Source of the DNA: Pseudomonas sp. MPC6
GTDB lineage: Bacteria > Pseudomonadota > Gammaproteobacteria > Pseudomonadales > Pseudomonadaceae
Assembly: GCF_006094435.1 (NCBI RefSeq)
Contig: NZ_CP034783.1
Location: 3,065,001 to 3,129,000, forward strand
Reading direction: 5' to 3'
DNA: 64,000 nt
In this document: piece by piece, positions 37,952 to 46,716 of the stretch
Position numbering within the stretch: the stretch's first letter is position 1
Layout of the letters: each line of letters starts with the position of its first letter
Program-made: the position numbers and the translations under genes
The notes under the pieces: model-generated
What the model saw: only the letters and a program-made list of their open reading frames with translations
Databases searched by the model: none
What the model was told of the DNA's origin: nothing

Positions 37952-38342
37952 AACCGTTGCCTCATGGCACGCATACTTTTTATTTGCGTATATGGCAGGC
38001 CATTGTCCTTAACGAAGGTCATGCCGCACCGCTTGTGCTGGCGTGCCGGTCTATCTGGGGGAGATCGCAATGGAGTGGGTAAGGGTGGAACTCTATGCCG
38101 CCTTGTGCGATGAACACCCGGCAGAATGCCTGCCGATGAACTCTGTCGGGCCCATTCCCGGCGCCATCCAAGGCTAAATCTTTTCCAACTCGGTCGCTGC
38201 AACGCGGCCCGTGGATTGCTACACCCCACGGGTGGTGACGAAGACCACCGGGCCTGGCTCCAACAGTGTGAATGCTGTGTTGAGTTTCATCTTTTTCAAC
38301 GTCAGGCACTCCCCATGGTCTCTGATCGGCGGCTTCATCTGC
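37952..38342. other. Intergenic stretch between ppsA and prs homologue
   Basis: No recognised gene apart from one small ORF (38070-38177). A 7-bp hairpin (CCCGTGG / CCACGGG, 38208-38232) without a T-run might stop transcripts from either side. Confidence 0.4.
38070..38177 (+). CDS. Small ORF, 35 aa, uncertain
   Basis: ATG preceded by GGGGGAG; product MEWVRVELYAALCDEHPAEC then LPMNSVGPIPGAIQG. The same frame is open about 18 codons further upstream (VPVYLGEIAMEW), so it may be the tail of a lost gene rather than a peptide gene. No family recognised. Confidence 0.3.
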   Translation: MEWVRVELYAALCDEHPAECLPMNSVGPIPGAIQG

Positions 38343-39350
38343 TCAGACGGTATCGAATGCTCCATTTTCAGCCAGCAGGGTGGCTATCAGGGCGGTGCTG
38401 TCGAGTACGTGCACGTGCTGCGCCACGCACTCGGGGGGCAGACGAAAGGCGGGCACGCTGTCAGAGATCGCAATGTGCTCGAAAAGCGGCTGGTCGAACA
38501 GCTGGCTGCCCGCAGTGAACAAACCATGGGTCGCCGCTGCAAACAATCGGGTGGCTCCACCCTTTTGACAGGCGAGGCCGGCATGCTTCAGCGTTTCACC
38601 GGTACTGATCAGGTCGTCGAAAACAATGGCTGTCTTCCCCGATACGTCGCCAACCAAGAGGGTGCCCGTCAGCGTCGCGTGAGCGCGGTGCTTTTCCATC
38701 AGCGCACTGCCCACTGAGCGTCCCAGTTGTCGTTCGAGGGCCTGACGAAACTGTTCGGCACGCTTGGCACCCCCGGAGTCCGGGGACACCGCCACCACGT
38801 CTGCGTCACCGACGACCCTGGCGAAATGCTCGGCGAATAATTCTATGCACTGCAAGTTCCAGGTCGGAATGCGAAAGGCATTGTCGAACGCTGCTGGGTT
38901 ATGCACTTCCAGGGCAACCAGACGATCAACGTGGCAGGCTTCAAACAGGGTCGCCAGGTAGCGGGTGATCGTTGGGTCTTGAGGTTGGCTGCGACGATCT
39001 TTGCGTCCGTAACAGAGGTAGGGTGTTACGACCAGCACATGGCGAGCGCCGGCATCCTTGAGTGCTCCGCAAAAGAACAACAGGCGACACAACTTATCGT
39101 TAGCGCTCTGCCGGTCATCCCCATACAAAGAATGGAACACCACGACCTCGCGACCGTTAACCGTCGTGAGCGGTCGGCATTTATGCTCGCCATCTTCATA
39201 GTTGCGTTCTTCATGAAGAGCCAGTTGGCAGCCAAGCCGCTGCGCGACGCGGGTTGCATACTGCTCACTGCCTTGCAGGGCAAAAAGAAGCGGGCGGTCA
39301 GTGAGCATGCATTGGCTCCTTTGAGGCTTGTCGAACAGTTGCGCCGTCAT
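38343..39350 (-). CDS. prs: Ribose-phosphate pyrophosphokinase (PRPP synthetase) paralogue
   Basis: 335-aa enzyme of the PRPP synthetase family: ribose-5-phosphate + ATP to PRPP + AMP. Family blocks are NYEDGEHKCRPL, VVTPYLCYGRKDRRSQPQDP (the RKD loop), VVAVSPDSGGAKRAEQF and the PRPP loop AIVFDDLISTGETLKHA. It differs in many places from housekeeping Prs, so it is an accessory copy. ATG at 39350 overlaps the stop of a truncated phosphoribosyltransferase (ATGA); MLTDRPLLFALQG at 39308 is an alternative start. Confidence 0.88.
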   Translation of the reverse strand: MTAQLFDKPQRSQCMLTDRPLLFALQGSEQYATRVAQRLGCQLALHEERNYEDGEHKCRPLTTVNGREVVVFHSLYGDDRQSANDKLCRLLFFCGALKDAGARHVLVVTPYLCYGRKDRRSQPQDPTITRYLATLFEACHVDRLVALEVHNPAAFDNAFRIPTWNLQCIELFAEHFARVVGDADVVAVSPDSGGAKRAEQFRQALERQLGRSVGSALMEKHRAHATLTGTLLVGDVSGKTAIVFDDLISTGETLKHAGLACQKGGATRLFAAATHGLFTAGSQLFDQPLFEHIAISDSVPAFRLPPECVAQHVHVLDSTALIATLLAENGAFDTV

Positions 39351-39580
39351 CGGGCAGCACCCTGACGTAACACCTCAATGCAGAACTCCATTTCGTAGGG
39401 CGGGACGTTGCATTCGACGATGTCATGGGCGGCCACTTGCAGATGCACGCCGATAATGTCGGCATGGATCGGCTGCTGACAGACATGCCGGTCAACCAGT
39501 ACCGCAGTGTAGACCCGACGAGCGCCCAGTTGCGCCAAATAGGCACAGGTGCGCAGGAGGGAATGGCCCTCGAAATAGCC
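39347..39580 (-). pseudogene. Phosphoribosyltransferase, C-terminal fragment
   Basis: Minus-strand frame from about YFEGHSLLRTCAYLAQLGAR through VECNVPPYEMEFCIEVLRQG. It is nearly identical to the last 75 residues of the intact enzyme at 49576-50142. The first ~100 codons, including the PRPP-loop acidic pair, are missing, while a promoter-like region with an Anr box (39656) remains just upstream. It ends in an ATGA overlap with prs. Confidence 0.85.
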
Positions 39581-39655
39581 GTCTCCAGTGGAAACCGATG
39601 GACCGCAAAAAAGTGCGGTGCCACTGCCAACGTAATCCCGCTCGGCTCGGCCCTA

Positions 39656-39669
39656 TTGATATTGATCAA
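39656..39669. promoter_or_regulatory. Perfect Anr/FNR box TTGATATTGATCAA
   Basis: 10 of 10 consensus. It faces the truncated phosphoribosyltransferase-prs pair; the surrounding bases resemble 50205-50236 before the intact copy. Confidence 0.75.
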
Positions 39670-39734
39670 GTACGGAGAAATGAAATTTCAATCCATGAGC
39701 GGCGTTAGTCCATTGATCGGTCTTGCGCAGGGAT

Positions 39735-39748
39735 TTGATATAAATCAA
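39735..39748. promoter_or_regulatory. Perfect Anr/FNR box TTGATATAAATCAA
   Basis: 10 of 10 consensus, 87 bp before the usp start at 39835; GACTCT follows at -10 distance. Confidence 0.8.
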
Positions 39749-39834
39749 CGCCAGGGCGACATCAACGGAGGACTCTGAATCAAACGCTGGCGTCTGATCC
39801 GGCGCGTCGAGTTCCACCTGTCTGGAGTCAGATC

Positions 39835-40719
39835 ATGAGCCAATATCAACGCTTGTTACTCATCATCAACCCGGACCTGCGCCATTCCCCAGCGATAAAC
39901 CATGCGGCGGCCCTGGCCAAGGCCAGCGGCGCGAGCTTGCATATCGCTGCGTTTATAAGGCCGTTGAAGATACTGTCACTGCTTGAGGAAGACGAGCAGG
40001 AAAAGGCCCTGGAAAGCTATCGTCAGGACCATCGCGACTGGCTGAAGAACCAGGCAGCCAAACTCCACGCTCTCGGGCTCGACATAACGTCGGAGGTGAC
40101 GTGGGCCGATGACATGGAGCAAGACATTCTTGATCGCGTCGCTGAAATGCAGCCCGACCTGCTGATCAAGGAAGTGCAGCACGAATCAGCGCTTAAACGC
40201 GCGTTCTTTACCCCACTGGACTGGCATTTGTTACGCCACAGCCCGATACCGGTCTATCTGGTGGGCGGCGGTGGCCATGCCTTGCCGCGCAAGGTCGTGG
40301 CGGCGGTTGACGCTTCAGATACCGAGTCTTCAAACACCGAACTCAATGATCGGATCATTCAGCAAGCCACCCGCCTGGCGTTGCAATGTGATGCCGAGTT
40401 GCACCTGCTGTATGCCTGTGATCTTTCGGGGTTCTATCTGGCCGACATGGGGGGGCTGGCGCTTTCAGACATCACCAAAGAGTTACGCACAACCGAGGAG
40501 CAATCGTTCATCAAATTGGCCAGCCGGTACGGCGTACCTTCTGATCGTCGTCACTTTATTCTCGGTCCCCCGGTCTCGGCGCTGAGCGATTTTGCCAACG
40601 AGCAGCAAGTGGATGTGATCGTGATGGGCAGAGTCCAGTACCACGGTCTGGAGAAGCTGCTGGGCAGCACGACCGAACACATTCTGTACCAGGTGCCTTG
40701 CAGCGTTCTGGCGGTCTAG
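39835..40719 (+). CDS. Universal stress protein, tandem Usp domains (Usp 4 of 8)
   Basis: 294-aa group-B double-Usp protein (MSQYQRLLLIINPDLRHSPA, AALAKASGASLHIAAFI). Domain 2 starts RKVVAAVDASDTESS and ends MGRVQYHGLEKLLGSTTEHI with LYQVPCSVLAV. GRVQ replaces GxxG in the nucleotide loop. It has its own perfect Anr box and is followed by a phosphoribosyltransferase and a hydrolase in the same direction, probably one transcript. Confidence 0.92.
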   Translation: MSQYQRLLLIINPDLRHSPAINHAAALAKASGASLHIAAFIRPLKILSLLEEDEQEKALESYRQDHRDWLKNQAAKLHALGLDITSEVTWADDMEQDILDRVAEMQPDLLIKEVQHESALKRAFFTPLDWHLLRHSPIPVYLVGGGGHALPRKVVAAVDASDTESSNTELNDRIIQQATRLALQCDAELHLLYACDLSGFYLADMGGLALSDITKELRTTEEQSFIKLASRYGVPSDRRHFILGPPVSALSDFANEQQVDVIVMGRVQYHGLEKLLGSTTEHILYQVPCSVLAV

Positions 40720-40777
40720 AACGCTGCAAGGCGATGTGTAACGTAACCTCGGCCGTCATCGCCGATGGAGACTCTCC

Positions 40778-41485
40778 ATGACTCAAAGTCCCTCATTGCA
40801 CACCACTTTGCAGGACCGCTCCGAAGCCGGTCGTCGTCTGGTGGAACCCTTGCTCAAATACGCGCATCGAAACGATGTCATCGTCCTGGCCTTGCCCCGT
40901 GGCGGCGTGCCGGTTGCCTATCAAGTGGTCAAGGCCCTGGGCGTGCGCCTGGACCTGATGCTGGTGCGCAAACTGGGTGTGCCGTCCAACCCGGAGTTCG
41001 CCATGGGCGCCATTGCCAGTGGCGGTGTCCAGATCCGAAATGAAGAAGCGCTGCGGGCTCACCCGATTTCCCCGGCCGCATTTGAGACGGTGGTCGAGCG
41101 CGAAACACGGGAATTGCAGCGGCGCGAGCAGCTCTACCGGGGCGCCCGGCCACCCTTGCAGCTCAAGGATCAGGTAGTGATCCTGGTCGATGACGGCCTC
41201 GCGACGGGCGCCTCGATGATGGCGGCAATCCGCGCGGTGCGCATGCAAGCACCTGCTCGCATCGTCGTTGCCGTGCCGGTTGCGCCACTGGAAACGGTGG
41301 AGACGCTGAGCTTCGAAGTCGATGAGGTGATCTGCCCACTCATGCCTGAATGGATGATGTCGATCGGTTATTGGTACTTGCACTTCCCCCAGACCTCGGA
41401 TGAAGAAGTGAATGATTTGTTGCAGCGGGCCTGGCTGCGAGAAGCCGCCAGCGATTCCTCCTCTCAGGAGCCTCTCGATGATTGA
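40778..41485 (+). CDS. Phosphoribosyltransferase-family protein (COG1926 type)
   Basis: 235-aa cytoplasmic protein with a PRTase fold: PRGGVPVAYQVVKALGVRLD, KLGVPSNPEFAMGAIASGG, and the PRPP loop VILVDDGLATGASMMAAIRA (acidic pair DD near residue 138). The base or acceptor is unknown for this family. ATG overlap of 8 nt with the next gene, an alpha/beta hydrolase. In other genomes the two activities are found fused in one polypeptide, as I recall, which supports joint function. Confidence 0.85.
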   Translation: MTQSPSLHTTLQDRSEAGRRLVEPLLKYAHRNDVIVLALPRGGVPVAYQVVKALGVRLDLMLVRKLGVPSNPEFAMGAIASGGVQIRNEEALRAHPISPAAFETVVERETRELQRREQLYRGARPPLQLKDQVVILVDDGLATGASMMAAIRAVRMQAPARIVVAVPVAPLETVETLSFEVDEVICPLMPEWMMSIGYWYLHFPQTSDEEVNDLLQRAWLREAASDSSSQEPLDD

Positions 41486-42137
41486 GCCTCAATCTCGACA
41501 GCTGGACTTGCGAGACGTTGAGTTATCCGCCGATTTACGGCTGCCGCTCCATGCTGACGGTCTGGTGATCTTCGTACATGGCAGCGGCAGTGGCCGTTTG
41601 AGCCCGCGTAATCAGTTTGTCGCGCAGTTGCTGGCCGGACGGGGGCTGGGGTCGCTGTTGTTCGACCTGCTTACGGAGCCAGAGCAACGCCTGGATAACC
41701 TCACCGGCGAGCTACGGTTCGATATCGACTTGCTTGCCGGGCGGCTGGTGGAGGTGATCGATTGGGTAGGCCGGGACGCGGATTTGCGCTCGCTGCAAAT
41801 CGGTCTGTTCGGTGCCAGCACCGGTGCGGCTGCGGCGCTGTTGGCCGCCGCCGCGCGTGCGAACGTGGTTCAAGCAGTGGTCAGCCGGGGAGGGCGAACC
41901 GACATGGCGGGAGCGGCGCTGTCGCAAGTCAGGGCGCCTACCTTGCAGATAGTCGGCGCACGGGATCTGGTGGTGCTCGAATTGAATCAGCGAAGCAGTC
42001 ATGCCTTGCGCTGCGAGCAGCGTCTGGACGTGGTGGCGGGCGCTACGCATCTTTTCGAAGAGCCCGGAACCCTTGAAGAAGTCGCCAGGCTGGCTGGCGA
42101 CTGGTTTGAAACCCATCTGCAAGGTCGCCATCCATAG
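41478..42137 (+). CDS. Alpha/beta hydrolase (dienelactone-hydrolase-like)
   Basis: 219-aa serine hydrolase. Oxyanion region VIFVHGSGSGRLSPRNQFVA, nucleophile elbow IGLFGASTGAAAALLAA (Ser within GAST), acidic and His residues in VGARDLVVLEL and GATHLFEEPG. Belongs with the phosphoribosyltransferase upstream (overlapping start). Substrate not known. Confidence 0.82.
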   Translation: MIEPQSRQLDLRDVELSADLRLPLHADGLVIFVHGSGSGRLSPRNQFVAQLLAGRGLGSLLFDLLTEPEQRLDNLTGELRFDIDLLAGRLVEVIDWVGRDADLRSLQIGLFGASTGAAAALLAAAARANVVQAVVSRGGRTDMAGAALSQVRAPTLQIVGARDLVVLELNQRSSHALRCEQRLDVVAGATHLFEEPGTLEEVARLAGDWFETHLQGRHP

Positions 42138-42158
42138 GCATGGTGAGCCTTGAACCAT

Positions 42159-42191
42159 TCACACGCCAAACGGAAAGGTTTCGCGGATGGA
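42159..42191 (-). pseudogene. Erythromycin-esterase-family gene, last 7-10 codons
   Basis: Minus-strand frame ends ETFPFGV-stop; the intact esterase at 51339 ends ETYPFGV-stop. The DNA agrees at 20 of 22 bases (acacgccaaacggaaaggtt versus acacgccaaacggataggtt). No other esterase sequence follows, so this is the tail of a deleted copy. Confidence 0.6.
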
Positions 42192-42308
42192 AGCAATCGC
42201 CCCCGCTTGCTGAGCGGGCTCAAGTCATTTTTAGGCAATGGCGGCAGCGGGGTGATCTGAAAGATCAATGCCGATCGAAGTCTCGGGCCAAAAGGGCGGG
42301 CAGGATGA

Positions 42309-42872
42309 TTACAGGTACAGGAGGTGAACGACCTTGCGGGTTTCGAAGGGATCGTCGCGCGTCTCGAAGCCCAGGGATCTGGCCAGGGCGCGCATGGGCG
42401 CATTGCTGGATTCGTCAACCGCGTAAATGTGGTGGAAAGCATTCTTGCGCGCGGCCGTGATCAAATGTTCCATCAGTAGCGTACCCAATCCCAGCTGCTT
42501 CCATTCTTCGGCGACTGTCACGGTACATTCACATTTGTGCTCGTCCGTGGCGCCATAGCGGCTGACGCCAATCTCGATCAGTTGGCCATCCTCGTGAACC
42601 AGTGCGATGTACGCCATGCGCTGTTTGCTATCGATGTCCAACCTGGGGCCAGCCATGGCTTTTTGAGGTTCGTTGACCCGCGAGAGAAAGCGCATGTGCC
42701 GGGACTCGGGGGACAGACGTTTGATGAAGGCGTATTCACGCTCGCGGTCTTTATCCGTCAACTGCCGGATCAACACGTGACCGCCATCCTGAAGGGTTTC
42801 GATCCAGTATTGGCCTTTGACTTTGGCACAGGCTTCAGCAGCCCGATAATGATGATTTTTGACAGTGAACAT
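42309..42872 (-). CDS. GNAT-family acetyltransferase, copy 2
   Basis: 187-aa paralogue of the GNAT at 26847: same length and motifs (HVLIRQLTDKDREREYAFIK, LSPESRHMRFLSRV, EEWKQLGLGTLLMEHLITAA). Differences are concentrated at residues 2-20 and 75-90. ATG at 42872 follows GGAGGATCGCCCG. Promoter architecture is also copied: an Anr-type box (42962) with TAGAAA at the same distance. The two probably act on the same kind of substrate. Confidence 0.88.
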   Translation of the reverse strand: MFTVKNHHYRAAEACAKVKGQYWIETLQDGGHVLIRQLTDKDREREYAFIKRLSPESRHMRFLSRVNEPQKAMAGPRLDIDSKQRMAYIALVHEDGQLIEIGVSRYGATDEHKCECTVTVAEEWKQLGLGTLLMEHLITAARKNAFHHIYAVDESSNAPMRALARSLGFETRDDPFETRKVVHLLYL

Positions 42873-42961
42873 CGGGCGATCCTCCGTCCGGTATCAAGGG
42901 TGGGCGCGCAGTGATGAACGACGCGGTTCACTTGTTTCTACACTGTTGGCCTCTGGCGAAC

Positions 42962-42975
42962 ATGATCTGGATCAG
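42962..42975 (-). promoter_or_regulatory. Class II Anr promoter for GNAT copy 2
   Basis: ATGATCTGGATCAG (8 of 10); the core TGATCTGGATCAG equals that at 27502-27514. TAGAAA on the minus strand (42940-42935) starts 28.5 bp from the box centre. Confidence 0.6.
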
Positions 42976-43066
42976 AACTGAACGCCGCAAACAGGATGCC
43001 TGGACCGGTAGCCGTACCCTGTGTTCGCTGCCACCGCCAGCGTGAGCAGCCTGATCGCGGTGCTGG

Positions 43067-43114
43067 TCAATCATCCAATACTTGCGGCGAAACCACCCAG
43101 ACGCTGCACGGCAT
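43067..43114 (-). pseudogene. usp gene, last ~15 codons
   Basis: Minus-strand frame MPCSVWVVSPQVLDD-stop; the intact usp at 24130 ends LPCSVWVVSPEKI. The usp body is gone, but the region beyond it still carries the same box TTGATCTTTGTCAA (43148) as lies before that usp, so only the ends of the gene survive. Confidence 0.7.
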
Positions 43115-43147
43115 TTCTTTATCTTGCGTCCGGCCCTGGAACGGGGC

Positions 43148-43161
43148 TTGATCTTTGTCAA
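43148..43161. promoter_or_regulatory. Anr/FNR box TTGATCTTTGTCAA
   Basis: 9 of 10 consensus; identical to the box at 25156. Its former leftward target is a deleted usp. It may still help the rightward usp at 43335. Confidence 0.6.
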
Positions 43162-43251
43162 ACAGAGGGGCAATGACAATGGCGCCCGACATGCGGTGAC
43201 ACGCGTCTTGGCCAGTCGCCTCGTGCTCATCTGAGCGCGGCTCACCGATAA

Positions 43252-43265
43252 CTGACAAATATCAA
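43252..43265. promoter_or_regulatory. Anr/FNR-like box CTGACAAATATCAA
   Basis: 8 of 10 consensus, centred 76 bp before the usp ATG at 43335. CATTCT at 43287-43292 is at the right distance for a -10. Confidence 0.55.
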
Positions 43266-43334
43266 GTCGGCTGAATGTGACGCGCTCATTCTGAAGGCCT
43301 GTTCCATGCCATTGTCCGCATGCCGAGGTGTTCC

Positions 43335-44258
43335 ATGTCGCAACTCCAGCGCTTACTGTTGATTGCTCCCCAAGCCATGACCCGTACACCGGCATTCGAC
43401 CGGGCTGCCGCATTGGCGCATGCCCTGCAATTGCCCTTGCACATTGTGGCGTTTGATTATGTCCAGGCCCTGGCGGTGGCCGGCTTCTTTGCCCCCGAGC
43501 AGATCAGCCAGGCCCTTGAAGGCTACCTGCAAGCCCATCGGCAATGGTTGACGGAGCAAACCGGGTCGATGAGTAAACTCGGCATCCAGGTCACCAGCGA
43601 AGTGGTGTGGGTCCAGCACCCCTACGAGGAGATTGTGCAATTCGTCAATGAGATGCCGCTGGCGCTGATCATCAAGGATGCGCAGGAAGAACCGGCCTTG
43701 AAACGGGTATTTTTCACGCCGCTGGATTGGCAACTGTTGCGCGACTGTCCGGTACCGGTGCATCTGGTGACCCATGCGCTCAACCCGCGTCCACGCAATG
43801 TGTTGGCGATCATCGATGTGCTGCGCAGTGAAGAGCAGGATCATGAATTCAATGACCAGATCATCGACGCCGCCGTGAAGTTGGCCGAGGTCTGCGATGC
43901 CCGGCTGGAACTGCTGCACGTGTTTGACTGGACGTCCTTGTATACCCAGGACATGGGCTTTGGCGCACTGCCGCTGGCCACCGGAATTCATGAAGCGTTG
44001 GGAGTGGCTCAGAATGAGGCGTTTGCGGCCATCGCCGAACGCCATGGCGTGCCACCCGAATGTCGCCACTTCATGGAGGGCATGCCGGTACCGAGCATTT
44101 GTGAGTTCGCCGCCGAGCACCACTGCGATGTGATTGTCATGGGCACGGTTCAGAACAAGGGCCTGGACAAGTTACTGGGGACCACGGCCGAACAGTTGTT
44201 GCATCGGGCGCCGTGCAGCGTGTTGGCGATCAAGCCGGGCCAGATGTTGCAATCCTGA
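43335..44258 (+). CDS. Universal stress protein, tandem Usp domains (Usp 5 of 8)
   Basis: 307-aa group-A double-Usp protein ([39 protein letters not shown]). Domain 2 starts [15 protein letters not shown] and ends [20 protein letters not shown] with [16 protein letters not shown] at 43335 has GAGG 7 nt upstream. First gene of a likely usp-xfp-usp transcript under the boxes at 43148/43252. Confidence 0.9.
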   Translation: MSQLQRLLLIAPQAMTRTPAFDRAAALAHALQLPLHIVAFDYVQALAVAGFFAPEQISQALEGYLQAHRQWLTEQTGSMSKLGIQVTSEVVWVQHPYEEIVQFVNEMPLALIIKDAQEEPALKRVFFTPLDWQLLRDCPVPVHLVTHALNPRPRNVLAIIDVLRSEEQDHEFNDQIIDAAVKLAEVCDARLELLHVFDWTSLYTQDMGFGALPLATGIHEALGVAQNEAFAAIAERHGVPPECRHFMEGMPVPSICEFAAEHHCDVIVMGTVQNKGLDKLLGTTAEQLLHRAPCSVLAIKPGQMLQS

Positions 44259-44310
44259 GCAATGGGGCACAAAGACGTCTATCAGTGGTTGGGCCGCGGC
44301 GGAGAAGGAC

Positions 44311-46707
44311 ATGAGCGACTTTCTGAATGCTGAGCAACTGGAGGGTCTGGATGCCTATTGGCGGGCCTCCAATTATCTGGCCGTGGGGCAGATTTACCTC
44401 AAGGACAACCCGCTGCTGAAGCTGCCGTTGTCCCTGGAGCACATCAAGCCGCGCCTGCTTGGCCATTGGGGCACGACACCCGGGTTGAACCTGATCTATA
44501 CCCACCTCAATCGCTTGATCAAACAGCACGATCTGAACATGATTTTCATCGCCGGTCCCGGTCATGGCGGCCCTGCGGTGGTCGCCCAGACCTACCTTGA
44601 AGGCACGTACACCGAGTTCTGTCCGTCGGTGGAGTGCAACAGCAACGGCCTGGTTCGCCTGTTTCGGCAGTTTTCGTGGCCTTATGGCATTTCCAGCCAT
44701 GTATCGGCTCAAATTCCCGGATCGATCCATGAAGGTGGCGAGCTTGGCTACAGCCTGGCCCATGCCTACGGTGCCGCGTTTGATAATCCGGAGCTGATCG
44801 TCGCCTGCGTCATCGGTGACGGTGAGGCGGAAACAGGCACGCTGGCCGCCAGTTGGCATTCCAACAAGTTCCTCAATCCGGTGCGTGACGGCGCCGTTTT
44901 GCCGATTCTGCACCTTAACGGCTACAAGATCGCCAACCCCACCGTACTGTCCAGAATCAGCGAGGATGAGCTGTCAGCCCTGCTGTATGGCTATGGCTAC
45001 GATCCCTATTTCGTCGAAGGCGACGACCCGATGCAAGTGCATCAGGCCCTGGCCCAGACGCTGGACACCATGGTCCTGAAGATTCGAGGCATCCAGCTCG
45101 ACGCGCGCCGCTCCTCGCAATCCGCACCGCCGGAACGGCCCCTGTGGCCAATGCTGGTGTTACGAACCCCCAAAGGTTGGACCGGTCCGAAGTTCGTCGA
45201 TGGCCATCGAGTCGAGGGCACCTGGCGCGCGCATCAGGTGCCGCTGGCCGATTTCCAGCAACCGGCTCATCTGTGCCAGCTGGAAGAATGGCTCAACAGC
45301 TATCGCCCAGACGAACTGTTCGATGCCAACGGTGCGTTGTTGCCTGAACTGGCGGCGTTGGCACCGACCGGTCATCGTCGCATGAGCGCCAACCCCCATG
45401 CCAACGGTGGCGTACTGTTGCGAGCGCTCGATCTACCGCGCTTTACCGACTATGCCGTGCCGTGCGAAGTGCCGGGTAGCCTGCGTGCGGAGGCCACACG
45501 TGTCATGGGCACCTATTTGCGCGACGTGATGAAAAACAACCTGAGCGCCAGCAATTTTCGCATGTTCGGTCCGGATGAAACCGCCTCGAACCGGCTGGAT
45601 GCCGTCTATGAAGTCAGCGCCAAGGCCTGGATGGAGCCGCTGGAGCCGGACGACCTCAATCTGGCAGCCGATGGCCGGGTGATGGAGATCCTCAGTGAAC
45701 AAGTGTGCGAAGGCTGGCTGGAGGGCTATTTGCTGACCGGACGCCATGGTCTGCTGTCCTGTTACGAGGCCTTCATCCATATCGTCGATTCGATGGTCAA
45801 CCAGCATGCCAAATGGCTGAAGACCGCCGCCGAGGTGCCATGGCGCAAACCGGTCGCTTCGCTCAATTACTTGCTGACCTCCCATGTCTGGCGTCAGGAC
45901 CATAACGGGTTCTCCCACCAGGACCCGGGGTTCATCGATCTGGTGGCCAATAAAAAGGCGGACGTGGTACGCATCTACCTGCCACCCGATGCCAACTGCC
46001 TGCTGTCCGTGACCGACCACTGCCTGCGAAGCCGCAACTACATCAATGTCATCGTCGCCGGCAAGCAACCGGAATGGCAATGGCTGGATATCGATGCCGC
46101 CATCCGCCACTGCCAGACGGGTATCGGTCGCTGGAGCTGGGCGTGTCGTGATGATGGCGACCCGGACGTGGTGATGGCCTGCGCTGGTGACGTGCCGACC
46201 CTGGAAACACTGGCCGCCGTGACCCTATTGCGCGAGTACGTGCCGGACTTGCGGGTGCGGGTGGTCAATGTCGTGGACCTGATGGTTTTGCAATCGTCGT
46301 TCCAGCACCCCCATGGTCTGCCGGACAGCACTTTCGATGAGTTGTTTACGTGCGACAAACCGGTGATTTTTGCCTTCCACGGCTACCCGGCGCTGATCCA
46401 TCGACTGATCTACAAACGCACCAATCACGAGAATTTCCACGTGCGCGGGTTCAACGAGGAGGGCGCGACCACCACGCCGTTCGATATGGCGGTGCTCAAC
46501 AACCTGGATCGTTATCAGTTGGCACTGGACGTCATCGAACGCGTACCCCGGCTGCACGATCAGGTGCAAAGCGCGCGGTCGCGCTACTGGTCGACCATGG
46601 AGAAACACAAGCTCTACCTTATTGAACATGGGCAGGACATGCCGGAAGTACTGAACTGGCAATGGACGCCCGTGGCAGCCGCCGCAATCGAACACTCACC
46701 CGAGTAG
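44311..46707 (+). CDS. xfp: Phosphoketolase (xylulose-5-P/fructose-6-P)
   Basis: 798-aa thiamine-diphosphate enzyme splitting xylulose-5-P (or fructose-6-P) with phosphate to acetyl-phosphate and a triose- or tetrose-phosphate. N-terminal domain [40 protein letters not shown]; ThDP site [20 protein letters not shown]; middle domain [18 protein letters not shown]; phosphate-binding [19 protein letters not shown] and PPDANCLL. The start ATG at 44311 has GGAG upstream; an open frame further up lies within usp. Acetyl-phosphate feeds AckA. Complete and uncommon in Pseudomonas core genomes. Confidence 0.94.
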   Translation: MSDFLNAEQLEGLDAYWRASNYLAVGQIYLKDNPLLKLPLSLEHIKPRLLGHWGTTPGLNLIYTHLNRLIKQHDLNMIFIAGPGHGGPAVVAQTYLEGTYTEFCPSVECNSNGLVRLFRQFSWPYGISSHVSAQIPGSIHEGGELGYSLAHAYGAAFDNPELIVACVIGDGEAETGTLAASWHSNKFLNPVRDGAVLPILHLNGYKIANPTVLSRISEDELSALLYGYGYDPYFVEGDDPMQVHQALAQTLDTMVLKIRGIQLDARRSSQSAPPERPLWPMLVLRTPKGWTGPKFVDGHRVEGTWRAHQVPLADFQQPAHLCQLEEWLNSYRPDELFDANGALLPELAALAPTGHRRMSANPHANGGVLLRALDLPRFTDYAVPCEVPGSLRAEATRVMGTYLRDVMKNNLSASNFRMFGPDETASNRLDAVYEVSAKAWMEPLEPDDLNLAADGRVMEILSEQVCEGWLEGYLLTGRHGLLSCYEAFIHIVDSMVNQHAKWLKTAAEVPWRKPVASLNYLLTSHVWRQDHNGFSHQDPGFIDLVANKKADVVRIYLPPDANCLLSVTDHCLRSRNYINVIVAGKQPEWQWLDIDAAIRHCQTGIGRWSWACRDDGDPDVVMACAGDVPTLETLAAVTLLREYVPDLRVRVVNVVDLMVLQSSFQHPHGLPDSTFDELFTCDKPVIFAFHGYPALIHRLIYKRTNHENFHVRGFNEEGATTTPFDMAVLNNLDRYQLALDVIERVPRLHDQVQSARSRYWSTMEKHKLYLIEHGQDMPEVLNWQWTPVAAAAIEHSPE

Positions 46708-46716
46708 AGGCAGATC

